From: Terriglobia bacterium
GTDB taxonomy: Bacteria; Acidobacteriota; Terriglobia; Terriglobales; Acidobacteriaceae
Assembly (NCBI GenBank): GCA_020073105.1
Contig: JAIQFW010000026.1
Coordinates: forward strand, 1-43,107
Reading direction: 5' to 3'
DNA: 43,107 nucleotides
Shown: piece by piece, positions 9,255-17,622 of the stretch
How positions within the stretch are numbered: position 1 is the first letter of the stretch
How the letters are laid out: each line of letters opens with the position of its first letter
Notes under the pieces: model-generated
Database searches by the model: none
What the model was told of the DNA's origin: nothing
Seen by the model: the letters and a program-made list of their open reading frames with translations, nothing else
Translations under genes and position numbers: made by a program

Positions 9255-9316
9255 GGGATCCTTCGACTGCGTGAGAAGTTCGCATGTGCGAACCTCTCAC
9301 TTCGCTCAGGATGACA
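9255..9316. repeat. TGTCATCCTGAG...GAAGGATC element, long copy, inverted
   Basis: Reverse orientation of the 9096 element: GGGATCCTTCGACT at the left and CGCTCAGGATGACA at the right. Its central hairpin is again 14 bp (9271-9284 with 9287-9300, one mismatch) with two bases between arms, but the stem sequence is unrelated to that of the first copy. Confidence 0.88.
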
Positions 9317-9384
9317 TAGCCAGCAGATGGCACAGACATGCCGCCTCCGGGTGGTTTACACTGGGCCGTTTCCCGGAGGCATTC

Positions 9385-11529
9385 ATGCGCCGTGTCATCT
9401 TTCTTATCCTCGTAATCTCGCTCGCGGTTCCTCTCTTCGCACAGAAACACCCCTTCACGTTCGAAGACATGATGTCGCTCAAGCGTGTGGGCGAGCCGGA
9501 AGTCTCGCCTGACGGCAAATGGGTGATCTTCAGTGTGGTCGATGTCGATCTCGCGGCCAACACCAAGACACCACATGTATGGATCGTGCCGGTGGCTGGG
9601 GGACAAGAACGGGAGATTATCTCCAGTCAAGACGCGGACCGTCCGCGCTGGGCGCCGGATGGCAAGCGCTTCGCGTTCTTGTCGACCAAGGAAGGCGGCT
9701 CGCAGATATGGATTGCCGATTTCGACGGAGCTGCGGGAACTGTCACCGGAGTGCACAAGCTGACGTCGATTGCGACCGAGGCCGATGGGCAGCTATGGTC
9801 GCCCGACGGCAAGAACATTCTCTTCGTCTCGAATGTTTATCCCGAGTGCCCGGACGAGGCCTGCAACGCCAAGAAGCTGGAAGAAGCCGACAAGTCGAAG
9901 GTCAAAGCGCAAATCTTTACGAAGCTGCTGTATCGCCATTGGAATGCCTACAAGGAAGGGAAGCGCAATCACCTGCTGATTGTTCCGGTGGATGGCGGGG
10001 CGAGCCGAGATCTAACTCCCGGCGACTACGATGCCCCTGTCTTCTCGCTCGGCGGGCAGGATGACTACGCCTTCTCGCCTGACGGCCAGGAGATTTGCTA
10101 CACCTCGAACCACGACAAGAACGAAGCTGCGTCCACTAACAACGATCTTTGGGTTGTTCCGGTCAGTGGAGGGGCGGCCAAGAACATCACCGCCGATAAT
10201 CCGGCCAGCGACTCCACGCCGCTCTACTCGCCGGATGGAAAGTACATTGCCTATCGCGCACAAGCCCGTCCTGGGTATGAGGCGGACCGCTTCCGCCTGA
10301 TGCTGTACGACCGCAAGACGGGAGAGAAGAAGAATCTGACGGAAAACGTTGACCAGTGGATCGGGACGTTTACCTGGGCTGGAGCACATCAGATTTACTT
10401 GACTGCCGAGAGCAAGGGTGCCTCGCCCCTCTACTATGTTATCCCCGACCTTTGTCTTGACGGTTGTCACCCCCTCAAAATCACCGATGGATACGACGAC
10501 GACCTATCCCCTGTCGTAATCGAGACCACTGACCAGCATGACAATTTGACTGTGGGTGCCTTCACTCGAATGTCGCTCCAAACGCCACAAGAAGTCTTCA
10601 TCGCCGAGCACGCTGATTGTGCAATTGGCCTCGAAAAGGTCAAGGCGATGTTACGCGGAGAGTCCAAAGAGCCGCTGCCAAAGTGCGCCTCAGCGAACAC
10701 GCGTCAACTCACCCACCTCAACTTCGCCGTCCTCTCCCAAGTCGCCATGTCTCCCCTCGAAACCTTCTGGTTCACTGGCGCGCACAACGACAAAGTCCAG
10801 GGTTTCCTCGTCAAGCCACCGAACTTCGATCCCAGCAAGAAGTATCCCTTGAAATTTCTCGTCCATGGCGGACCTCAAGGTGCCTGGGGAGACGATTGGA
10901 GCTATCGCTGGAACCCAGAACTCTTCGCCGCCAACGGATACGTCGTCGTCATGATCAACTTTCATGGCTCGACCGGCTACGGGCAGAAGTTCATCGACGC
11001 CATCAACGACGACTGGGGCGGCGCTCCCTTTGAAGACCTGATGAAGGGCCTCGACTACGCGGAGCAGCACTATCCTTTCATCGACAAAGAGCGTGAATGC
11101 GCGCTGGGCGCGAGCTACGGCGGTTACGCCATCAACTGGATTCTGGGCCACACCGACCGCTTCAAGTGCCTGGTCTCACACGACGGCCAGTTCAACACCG
11201 AGTCGGCCTGGGGCTCGACCGAAGAGCTGTGGTTCCCCAACTGGGAGTTCAAGGGTTCGCTGCTCGACAGCCGCGAAGAGTACCGCAAGTGGTCGCCGCA
11301 TCTCTTCGCCAAGAATTTCAAGACACCGACGCTCGTGGTCCACGGTCAGCGCGATTACCGGCTCGATGTTTCGGAAGGTTTCCAGCTGTTCACTACGCTA
11401 CAAATGCTGGGTGTGCCGTCGAAGATGCTCTATTTCCCCGACGAAGGTCACTGGGTGCTGAAGCCGCAGAACGCCCAGCTCTGGTACAAGACCGTGAATG
11501 ATTGGGTGGACCAGTGGACGAAGAGATAA
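9385..11529 (+). CDS. Secreted S9-family prolyl oligopeptidase-type peptidase
   Basis: Exported serine peptidase of 714 residues. A signal peptide (RRVIFLILVISLAVPLFA, then QKHPF) is followed by a seven-bladed propeller-like N-terminal domain with WD40-like PD40 motifs (VSPDGKWVIF, WAPDGKRFAFLS, WSPDGKNILFVS, YSPDGKYIAYRA). The C-terminal alpha/beta hydrolase domain carries Ser577 in GASYGGYA, Asp657 in HGQRDYRLD and His689 in DEGHWVL. All three catalytic residues are present. Two extra Cys-containing segments (around DLCLDGCHP and EHADCAIGLEKVK) could form disulphides in the periplasm. The ATG at 9385 has an ideal GGAGG at 7 bases; the frame extends upstream into the repeat, which is not expected to be translated. 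Confidence 0.95.
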   Translation: MRRVIFLILVISLAVPLFAQKHPFTFEDMMSLKRVGEPEVSPDGKWVIFSVVDVDLAANTKTPHVWIVPVAGGQEREIISSQDADRPRWAPDGKRFAFLSTKEGGSQIWIADFDGAAGTVTGVHKLTSIATEADGQLWSPDGKNILFVSNVYPECPDEACNAKKLEEADKSKVKAQIFTKLLYRHWNAYKEGKRNHLLIVPVDGGASRDLTPGDYDAPVFSLGGQDDYAFSPDGQEICYTSNHDKNEAASTNNDLWVVPVSGGAAKNITADNPASDSTPLYSPDGKYIAYRAQARPGYEADRFRLMLYDRKTGEKKNLTENVDQWIGTFTWAGAHQIYLTAESKGASPLYYVIPDLCLDGCHPLKITDGYDDDLSPVVIETTDQHDNLTVGAFTRMSLQTPQEVFIAEHADCAIGLEKVKAMLRGESKEPLPKCASANTRQLTHLNFAVLSQVAMSPLETFWFTGAHNDKVQGFLVKPPNFDPSKKYPLKFLVHGGPQGAWGDDWSYRWNPELFAANGYVVVMINFHGSTGYGQKFIDAINDDWGGAPFEDLMKGLDYAEQHYPFIDKERECALGASYGGYAINWILGHTDRFKCLVSHDGQFNTESAWGSTEELWFPNWEFKGSLLDSREEYRKWSPHLFAKNFKTPTLVVHGQRDYRLDVSEGFQLFTTLQMLGVPSKMLYFPDEGHWVLKPQNAQLWYKTVNDWVDQWTKR

Positions 11530-11532
11530 TCT

Positions 11533-11558
11533 GTAGAGACGTTGCTTGCAACGTCTCA
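11533..11558. repeat. GAGACGTTGC palindromic repeat, copy B
   Basis: Perfect inverted repeat GAGACGTTGC-TT-GCAACGTCTC preceded by GTA. It sits 3 bases after the stop of the S9 peptidase and may serve as its transcript-end hairpin, although no T-run follows. Confidence 0.8.
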
Positions 11559-11570
11559 CGGTTCGAAAAT

Positions 11571-11604
11571 GAGACGTAGCAAGCAGACGTGGCAGCTACG
11601 TCTC
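11571..11604. repeat. GAGACGTAGC palindromic repeat, copy C
   Basis: GAGACGTAGC and GCTACGTCTC separated by 14 bases that contain a further partial GCAGACGT. It looks like an expanded or doubled copy next to copy B, between the two convergent genes. Confidence 0.72.
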
Positions 11605-11619
11605 TATGGCGTGCCAACG

Positions 11620-12072
11620 TTACGCTACCGCCACTTCTTCCCGCACGTGCACGCTCTCGTATCCGGCGGCCAGGTAGAACAAGGCTTTGTCAAAAAACTG
11701 GTCGAGCAGCCGGAACAGTTCCATCTCGGCGAACAACTCCACCGGCTTCGTGACCACACCTTCGTCTTGCAGAAAAATCCAGAGGTGCTCTTTGGTGGCC
11801 GTGATCGCATACAGCAGGTGGCTGAATGCAACTTGTTGCCGTGCCCGCCGGATGCCGATCTCGGTGTAAACGTGCTCGATGTCGTGCTCGGTTTTGTACA
11901 GCAGCCAGTCGCTCAGGTTACGGTAGATTTCGTGGCTCCTGGCGGCCAACTCTTGCCGCGGTACCTTCCGCATATCCGCGCAATGCGGGTCGTTCTCCAA
12001 TCTGTGGGTTAGTCCCTGAGACAGCCGATCGGCATGGGTTTCAATGAGACGTACCAGTCGCAGCGCCAGCAT
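11620..12072 (-). CDS. Helical protein resembling the RsbRD N-terminal sensor domain
   Basis: A 150-residue all-helical protein. The pattern Y..LSDWLLYKTEHDIE, YTEIGIRRARQQVAFS, LLYAITATKEHLWIFLQDEG and FFDKALFYLAAGYE matches what is known of RsbRD_N/histidine-kinase-like helical domains, in which WL, IG..R and FFD-A-Y-GYE recur. No kinase or STAS output domain is attached, so it may be a stand-alone sensor or partner protein; this is inference. ATG 12072 is chosen because GGAGGTG lies 5 bases upstream. A longer frame to 12174 lacks such a site. Confidence 0.72.
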   Translation of the reverse strand: MLALRLVRLIETHADRLSQGLTHRLENDPHCADMRKVPRQELAARSHEIYRNLSDWLLYKTEHDIEHVYTEIGIRRARQQVAFSHLLYAITATKEHLWIFLQDEGVVTKPVELFAEMELFRLLDQFFDKALFYLAAGYESVHVREEVAVA

Positions 12073-12192
12073 GACGCACCTCCGGTCAACCTGGTCTTTA
12101 TTTTCGACCACGACAAGCAAGAAAGCTGTGACAAACCTCACGTGCGCGGGCCCATACAGCGGCTCTTCCGCCACTCCCAGACTTGCCGGGCG

Positions 12193-15100
12193 TCACTCCC
12201 TTGGCGCTAACGACTTCAATTTAAACGGCTGTTTGGCCGTTCCTCCCGAGGCTGTGCCCAGAATGTCCAAAGCCCCGTCGAAGCCGCCGGTGGTGGGTCG
12301 AAAACTCGCCAGGCCGTCCACGTCGGAAACCACAACCCCTTGCCAGGAGTAGAGGATGATCGGGGCTGGATCCCGGCCAATGTCCGTATCTCCGCCCGAC
12401 TCGTCTTTGGAATTTTCGCCCGGTCGTTCGACCACGTACTGAAAAAGCACGTTCACCCCGAGCACAGGATTGGGGGGTATCGACAAGTCTGTGGCCCGGA
12501 CCGTTACCGGTTGGAAACTCTGTCCCGCGGCAACAGCCTGACTGCTGCCTGCAACCGGTTGCAGTTGCATTCCGGAGTTAGAGACGGCGGTTCCGTAGAA
12601 CGATAGACAGGGGCTGTTCAGCGGGCCGACGCAGGCACTCACCTGGACGTCCCCTGCAAAGGATGTCAGCTCCAGCGTGCTGTTCGCATATCCGTTACTG
12701 TTCGTGGGAACGCTGGGTGGGTTGGGAGTGCCCGATCCATTCACGACCTGAAAGTTGACGACCTTGCCGTTGAGCGGCACGCCGTTGGAAAGCACACGCG
12801 CGGTGAGTGTGAGATTGACGGTTGCGCCTTGGGCAATCCATGCCTCCTGTGGCGCCAAAGCGATGTCGAGTGAAGACGACGTCCCCCGCAGTGTGCTTTG
12901 CACCTGCTTCGGGGATGGGTAAGAGGCAGGCGCGAGCTGCGCGGTGACCGTTGTTGTGCCAGTCGCGAGCAAGGTGACGAAGGTGGAAGCCGAGCCGCTC
13001 TGGTCGCTCAGCACGGTACAACTGCCGCCTTCGGAACACGCGGACAAGCCGGCGGCTGGCGATGCGGTGAAAAACACACTCGCTCCCTGCACGGGAGTTG
13101 TCCCGTCGGGGGTGAATACCTGCACGCGAACAGGGTTGGGCGCTTGTCCGCCGACCGGAGTGAAGGGATTCGTACCTGGAAGCAGTCGCAGAATGTCGTC
13201 CGGGCCAGCGCCGTAGGTCACCACGCCGGCCAGAATCGAGCTTGCGAGCGTAGGTGGATCGACTAGCGTGATGTCTTGCACTCCGTCCGCCAGCGACGGC
13301 GCCGAGATCAGGGCTTGACTTGCGGTGACCGCGAGCGGAGGCACATTCACCTTACCGACTGAAATCCGTGTGTTGGATTGCAATCCAAGCCCTGTAACCG
13401 TGAGAGGCGTTGCTCCGCCCACGCTGGCCCGCGCCGGACTGACGTTGTCACCATAAAGAACTCGTGCGTGGTAGCGGTAGTCCGGGCGACCGTCGCCCCG
13501 GATGTCGGAAATCCCCATGCGGAAGCCGGTGGTTTGCAGCAACTGTGCGTTCAAGAGCGTCATTCCAAAGTAGGAGGTGTTGAAGGCCGAGGGAGTGTTG
13601 GCCGGGGCCGGCGAGGTTTCCGGATCCGACAGCCCCCACATTCCGATGACCGGTTGAGCTTTGCTTTCCGCGGCCGCGGCCGAGGCATCCAAAGCGGTCA
13701 CAAACACGGAAAGCGTGCGGTTGGCCTGCCCCGGGAACCAGAAATAGTCAAGATCGCCGTGAGGGCTTAGCGATCCGACCCAGTCGCCTCCCAGAGGGAC
13801 AGGGGCGGGGGTCGCGTAGCTTGTCGACGGGAACGGGTCCGCGCTTTGGGTGGCACTACCTTGCATCAGGATGTCTTGCTCGAAGTCTCCGCCCAGGCTC
13901 ACGTTTACCAGGATCGGCTGCGTCGATCCGGAAGGCTGCACCTGCAGCGGACCGTAGGGTCCAACATCTGTTGACCAGAGGGGATCGACGGCCTCGATCG
14001 TAAGCTGGTAACGCCCGCTGGTCCCACCATTCGGAATCTGCAATCCGCCCAGATCGAAAAACCCTTCGAGGGCTGCGTCATTTGAACCGTAGCGGTTGAA
14101 CGGTCGCTCCAGGCTGTCGTCGAAACCGGTGACGGTGTTTCCAGCATTCCCGCAGAACAAGAATCCCGAGAGAGAAGCAGCAGCGTAGCTCCGCGACGGC
14201 AAACCGCTGCCGGGGTCAATCCAGCGGGCCACCACGTTAACGCCCTGCATGCCCTGGCCCGCCAAGCCGCCGGTGTCCGTGAAGAACACGCTGCCGTGAA
14301 TACGAACTGTCTCATCGGAGGAGACCTTCTTCCCGGGGAAGTTGGACACATTGTCCGCGGTCACAGGGTACAAGCGCGAGAGCGACGCCTGGTCGTCCAT
14401 CTTGGGCTGATCGGGATTGGCATAGCACAGGGTGATTGGGATGCAGTTTGGCGGATCGATGGCGTGCATCACGGGAAAGCCGACATAGTCGTCCTGGGTT
14501 GGGGGTGGATTATGCGTCAGCACGTTAATGTTGACCTGGGACCAGTCGAGTCCGAGCACGCGCCCCAGTACCCGCACCAGCCGGTATTTCACGTCCGGCA
14601 GCTGGTTGGAAGTCTGCGCGCAATTCCCATTGAGAATGACCAGGGCATGCAGGAAATGGGCATTGGTCGCGAAGTTGTCGATGCCGCCGAAAGCCGCGTT
14701 GTAAAAGCACTCTGACGAATCTCCCGCTCCCTGGCCGAGAAGTGCACTCGTGACCGAGCCATCCGCGTCGTACACAATTCCCACCGGCGTGCTGGTCGCG
14801 GTCGGCAGAATGTCAGAGGGCATGGTCAGTGTGCCGTCGGGATTAACGAATACGTTGTCACCGCTAACGTTTTCGTCAAGTTGTCCGGCGCGGGTGGCCG
14901 ACACTGCAGCCGTGGGAGTTGCAATCCACTGGCTGAAGGCGTCGGCCACGAAAGCATCCGCGCTGGTCCCGGGCAAAGTCGGACTGAGATTGCCTTGATC
15001 GGTGTAGTAGTTGATCTGACCCTGGGCCCAGGTCAGAGGCGTTCCGGCGGTGCCGGGATCGAAGTAGCTAACTCCCGCGACGTACTTGGGGCCACCCGCA

Positions 15101-15207
15101 TGCGCGAGTTGCCCGGAGACGGCCAGCACTCCGACCACAAGCAGAGGAAGGTGCAACGGCCGGAGTAGCCGGGAGAGTCGCAGGCACGAATAAACTTGTT
15201 GTGTCAT
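12193..15207 (-). CDS. Large secreted Ig-like protein with inactivated matrixin-type domain
   Basis: A 1004-residue exported protein. Residues about 15-37 form a signal peptide (LPLLVVGVLAVSGQLAHA). Residues about 40-290 follow a matrixin-type layout (ADAFVADAFSQWIATPTAA early, KMDDQASLSRLYP late). However, the zinc motif HExxHxxGxxH is replaced by R212-V-L-G-R216-V-L-G-L-D-W222, so all three His and the Glu are gone. Later parts include a carboxypeptidase-regulatory-like segment, an IPT/TIG-like domain (GATPLTVTGLGLQSNTRI) and three Big_1/Ig-like domains. It probably acts as a surface or binding protein rather than a protease. GGAG lies 6 bases before the ATG. It is 3 bases downstream of the next gene's stop, so the two form an operon. 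Confidence 0.85.
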   Translation of the reverse strand: MTQQVYSCLRLSRLLRPLHLPLLVVGVLAVSGQLAHAGGPKYVAGVSYFDPGTAGTPLTWAQGQINYYTDQGNLSPTLPGTSADAFVADAFSQWIATPTAAVSATRAGQLDENVSGDNVFVNPDGTLTMPSDILPTATSTPVGIVYDADGSVTSALLGQGAGDSSECFYNAAFGGIDNFATNAHFLHALVILNGNCAQTSNQLPDVKYRLVRVLGRVLGLDWSQVNINVLTHNPPPTQDDYVGFPVMHAIDPPNCIPITLCYANPDQPKMDDQASLSRLYPVTADNVSNFPGKKVSSDETVRIHGSVFFTDTGGLAGQGMQGVNVVARWIDPGSGLPSRSYAAASLSGFLFCGNAGNTVTGFDDSLERPFNRYGSNDAALEGFFDLGGLQIPNGGTSGRYQLTIEAVDPLWSTDVGPYGPLQVQPSGSTQPILVNVSLGGDFEQDILMQGSATQSADPFPSTSYATPAPVPLGGDWVGSLSPHGDLDYFWFPGQANRTLSVFVTALDASAAAAESKAQPVIGMWGLSDPETSPAPANTPSAFNTSYFGMTLLNAQLLQTTGFRMGISDIRGDGRPDYRYHARVLYGDNVSPARASVGGATPLTVTGLGLQSNTRISVGKVNVPPLAVTASQALISAPSLADGVQDITLVDPPTLASSILAGVVTYGAGPDDILRLLPGTNPFTPVGGQAPNPVRVQVFTPDGTTPVQGASVFFTASPAAGLSACSEGGSCTVLSDQSGSASTFVTLLATGTTTVTAQLAPASYPSPKQVQSTLRGTSSSLDIALAPQEAWIAQGATVNLTLTARVLSNGVPLNGKVVNFQVVNGSGTPNPPSVPTNSNGYANSTLELTSFAGDVQVSACVGPLNSPCLSFYGTAVSNSGMQLQPVAGSSQAVAAGQSFQPVTVRATDLSIPPNPVLGVNVLFQYVVERPGENSKDESGGDTDIGRDPAPIILYSWQGVVVSDVDGLASFRPTTGGFDGALDILGTASGGTAKQPFKLKSLAPRE

Positions 15208-15210
15208 AAC

Positions 15211-15753
15211 TCACTCCAGTTCTGCGTCTCGCAGGACGAGAAAAAGCTTTTGCGGAGGGAATCTCTGTTTCGGGAAGAAGCCGATGCCCTTCCCTAGGCC
15301 GGGTCGATCCGCCTTCCTTGGTTCGACTATGACATTCCCCTGCGGATCGACCCGGAAGCGGCCCGCCCCACCTCCGACCGGGCTGGTTAGCCCCACCTTG
15401 CTCGGCGGATACAAGAACAGCATCACTCGTTCCCCCGGTCGATAGCGTTCTCCCGCCTGCCACAGTCCAGCCCACTCGCGAACCACCAGAAGTTGCCCCT
15501 TGCGTACGCCACGCAACGCCTCTTCCACCTGAAAGGTGATGCGCATGACGGCAACGCTGTCCTTTCTTTGTGGAGAGATCCGCTCGACGGTCTTCACGGT
15601 GCCAGAAAAGATGAACCCGGAGTTGCGCACTAAAGCCTGGCGGATAGGCATGCCCTCGTCATCACGAGGCTGGAAGGGGCGTACCGCCGCCGCAGGAAAT
15701 GCCGCAAGAAGAACCAGGCTGGGGAGAATGGGCTTCCAAGATGACCAGAACAT
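15211..15753 (-). CDS. Small secreted protein, partner of the matrixin-like protein
   Basis: I recognise no named family. The 180-residue product starts with a signal peptide (WKPILPSLVLLAAFPAAA). It continues with a beta-rich domain: SGFIFSGTVKTVERI, MRITFQVEEALRGVRKGQLLVVREWAGLW and GERVMLFLYPPSK. The layout of this stretch resembles proteins with an OB-like or TIMP/netrin-like fold, but that is only a resemblance. I prefer ATG 15753, with GAGG 8 bases upstream, over the longer frame to 15807. Its stop is 3 bases before the next ATG, which implies co-expression with the large secreted protein and perhaps a physical partnership. Confidence 0.72.
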   Translation of the reverse strand: MFWSSWKPILPSLVLLAAFPAAAVRPFQPRDDEGMPIRQALVRNSGFIFSGTVKTVERISPQRKDSVAVMRITFQVEEALRGVRKGQLLVVREWAGLWQAGERYRPGERVMLFLYPPSKVGLTSPVGGGAGRFRVDPQGNVIVEPRKADRPGLGKGIGFFPKQRFPPQKLFLVLRDAELE

Positions 15754-15833
15754 CGCAAGCCTCGCAAAGAGGCCAGCCTCGAACGGGAGTGGAACGATGC
15801 TAGACAACCGAAGCAGGAAGGGCAGTGCGCGGA

Positions 15834-15851
15834 GTCACCGGCCTGGGTGAC
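15834..15851. promoter_or_regulatory. Dyad GTCACC-N6-GGTGAC between divergent genes
   Basis: A perfect inverted repeat with 6-bp arms and a 6-base spacer in the 217-bp region between the secreted-protein operon (minus) and the dioxygenase (plus). Position and symmetry suit an operator; no regulator gene is adjacent. One copy only. Confidence 0.35.
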
Positions 15852-15970
15852 GGATGGACATTTCCACAGGAAAACCAAGGTGGACGCGGAGGCACCGGGT
15901 TCGGGACATCTTGAGTCTCTTGGCGGCTCCAGCCATATGGAGTATCGTTGTGCACGATTAGGGGGGTAGG

Positions 15971-16615
15971 ATGGCACGCAATGGCTCTGCACTGAGTCGT
16001 CGTGAAGTTCTCGAACGCTGTTTCGCGCTGGGCACATTAACAATTGCCTCGCAAGTATCGCCAAGCTTGGTCCTCGAAGCGTTCGCGCAAAGCGGAACCC
16101 AATATCGCAAGCCTACGCCACCCAATGAACTCGGTCCCTTCTATAAGAGGAAGGCTCCGGGCAGTGCGATGCTGCGAGCGCCGGGCGACCCCGGCATGCC
16201 GTTGAGTGTTTCGGGCAAGGTTTTCAATGCGCGTGGCGACGCGCTTTCTAACGCCGCTGTCGAAGTGTGGCAGACCGATCATCTCGGCCACTACGACCTC
16301 GATGGATATCGCTACCGGGCTCAGTTGCCCGCGGACTCGTCCGCTGCCTACAAGTTCGATTCTGTCCTCCCAGGCCACTACCCAGACCGGGTGTGCCAGC
16401 ACGTTCATTATCTCGTCACGGCCCCTGGGCACAAGCCTCTGGTCACTCAGCTGTACTTTGCCACCGATCCTGTCTTCGAGGGCGATCCCGACCGCAACTT
16501 CGGCCGCGATCCGCTCATCCACAGCCGTGAACTGGTTCGGCCGGTGCTGCTCAAGGGCGATCCGCAGGAGATGCAGGCGGTGGTGAATTTTGATGCAGTG
16601 CTGGAGATGCTCTGA
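15971..16615 (+). CDS. Tat-exported intradiol ring-cleavage dioxygenase family protein
   Basis: Non-haem Fe(III) dioxygenase of the protocatechuate 3,4-/catechol 1,2-dioxygenase fold, expected to cleave an aromatic diol between its hydroxyls. The N-terminus has a Tat-type signal (SRREVLERCFALGTLTIAS, residues 9-27), so it should be exported folded. The four expected iron ligands are visible: Tyr108 (GHYD), Tyr137 (PGHYPDR), His144 and His146 (CQHVHY). At 214 residues it is a short single-domain form. GGGGGGTAGG lies directly before the ATG. Its TGA overlaps the ATG of the WD40 gene (TGATG), so both are translated together. The substrate cannot be deduced. Confidence 0.87.
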   Translation: MARNGSALSRREVLERCFALGTLTIASQVSPSLVLEAFAQSGTQYRKPTPPNELGPFYKRKAPGSAMLRAPGDPGMPLSVSGKVFNARGDALSNAAVEVWQTDHLGHYDLDGYRYRAQLPADSSAAYKFDSVLPGHYPDRVCQHVHYLVTAPGHKPLVTQLYFATDPVFEGDPDRNFGRDPLIHSRELVRPVLLKGDPQEMQAVVNFDAVLEML

Positions 16616-17583
16616 TGCGGCGGCACACGGTCTACCTTCTGGCGTTGCTGCTCATCTCTTCTGCCGCACTCGGACAAAACCTCAAGCTGGAGAAGAGCAT
16701 TCCGTTCTCCGATGCCGAGGCGGTACAGTTCACTGCGATCTCGCCGAAAGGGAGTTTCCTGGCCGCGGCGTGTAAAGATGGCCGGGTGCGGCTGTGGAGC
16801 TATCCTGCGCTGGAATTGAAAGAAACCTTTGATCTGGTGGATGAGCGCATCGCGGGTCTCTGGTTTTCGCGCGACGGATCGTTGTTGGCGGCCGCGGGAA
16901 AGCGAGGGAGAATCAGGATCTGGAGCCTGCCGTCGGGAAAAATGAAAGTGGAACTCTCCGCCGGGGCCGATATCAATGCACTGGCCATCTCGCCTGATCT
17001 GAGCATGCTGGCGGTTGCGCCCGCGGAGCGACCGGCACAACTATGGGACCTCAGGCTCGGAAAGGTGGCAGGCAGTCTTCCGACGAATTTCTCAGGATCG
17101 CTGGCGCTTGACTTCTCGCCCGATGGCAAGTGGCTGGCTTCGGCGGATGCAGACACAGGAATCAGAATCTATGATTCGCAGAGTGGCGCCCCACGGGCAA
17201 GCAACAGCGATTTTCTACTGGAAACATTCGCTGCGGCCTTCTCTACCGACAGCAGATATCTTTATGTCGGCGGCGCGGACAAAACGATCTCAGAGATCGA
17301 CACCCTCACAGGCAAAGTGGTCCGGAGCCTTCCCAAGCAGTCGTTTGTCGTTCGGATGCTGGAGACGTCTCCGGATGGGAAGTCCTTGGCGGCGGCGTAC
17401 GCCGACGAGCACTCCTTCGATAATCCAGCGCCGGTGATGGTGTGGGATTTGGCCACGCAGGCGGTGCGAACCACCGTGCTTCAACCCGGGTTCACCACGA
17501 ACGGCGGCGGGTTCCTGCCGGATGGGCGGCTGCTGTTGACGAGCAACGGGGCGGGGAAGCTGGAGGTGTGGTCGGTGAAGTGA
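16615..17583 (+). CDS. Exported WD40-repeat beta-propeller protein
   Basis: A 322-residue protein with a signal peptide (TVYLLALLLISSAALG, then QNLKL) and WD40 repeats. Visible repeats include FTAISPKGSFLAAACKDGRV with LWS, FSRDGSLLAAAGKRGRIRIW, ISPDLSMLAVAPAER with LWDL, and FSPDGKWLASADADTGIRIY. Later ones are YLYVGGADKTISEID, SPDGKSLAAAY with VWDL, and a final GRLLLTSNGAGKLEVW. Six to seven blades would close one propeller. It lacks any enzyme motif. Start and stop overlap with the dioxygenase implies a joint function outside the cytoplasm, perhaps scaffolding or sensing; that is inference. Confidence 0.85.
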   Translation: MRRHTVYLLALLLISSAALGQNLKLEKSIPFSDAEAVQFTAISPKGSFLAAACKDGRVRLWSYPALELKETFDLVDERIAGLWFSRDGSLLAAAGKRGRIRIWSLPSGKMKVELSAGADINALAISPDLSMLAVAPAERPAQLWDLRLGKVAGSLPTNFSGSLALDFSPDGKWLASADADTGIRIYDSQSGAPRASNSDFLLETFAAAFSTDSRYLYVGGADKTISEIDTLTGKVVRSLPKQSFVVRMLETSPDGKSLAAAYADEHSFDNPAPVMVWDLATQAVRTTVLQPGFTTNGGGFLPDGRLLLTSNGAGKLEVWSVK

Positions 17584-17622
17584 TGAGCATCAGGATTTTC
17601 ACTCTCACAAATCTGTTTTGAT

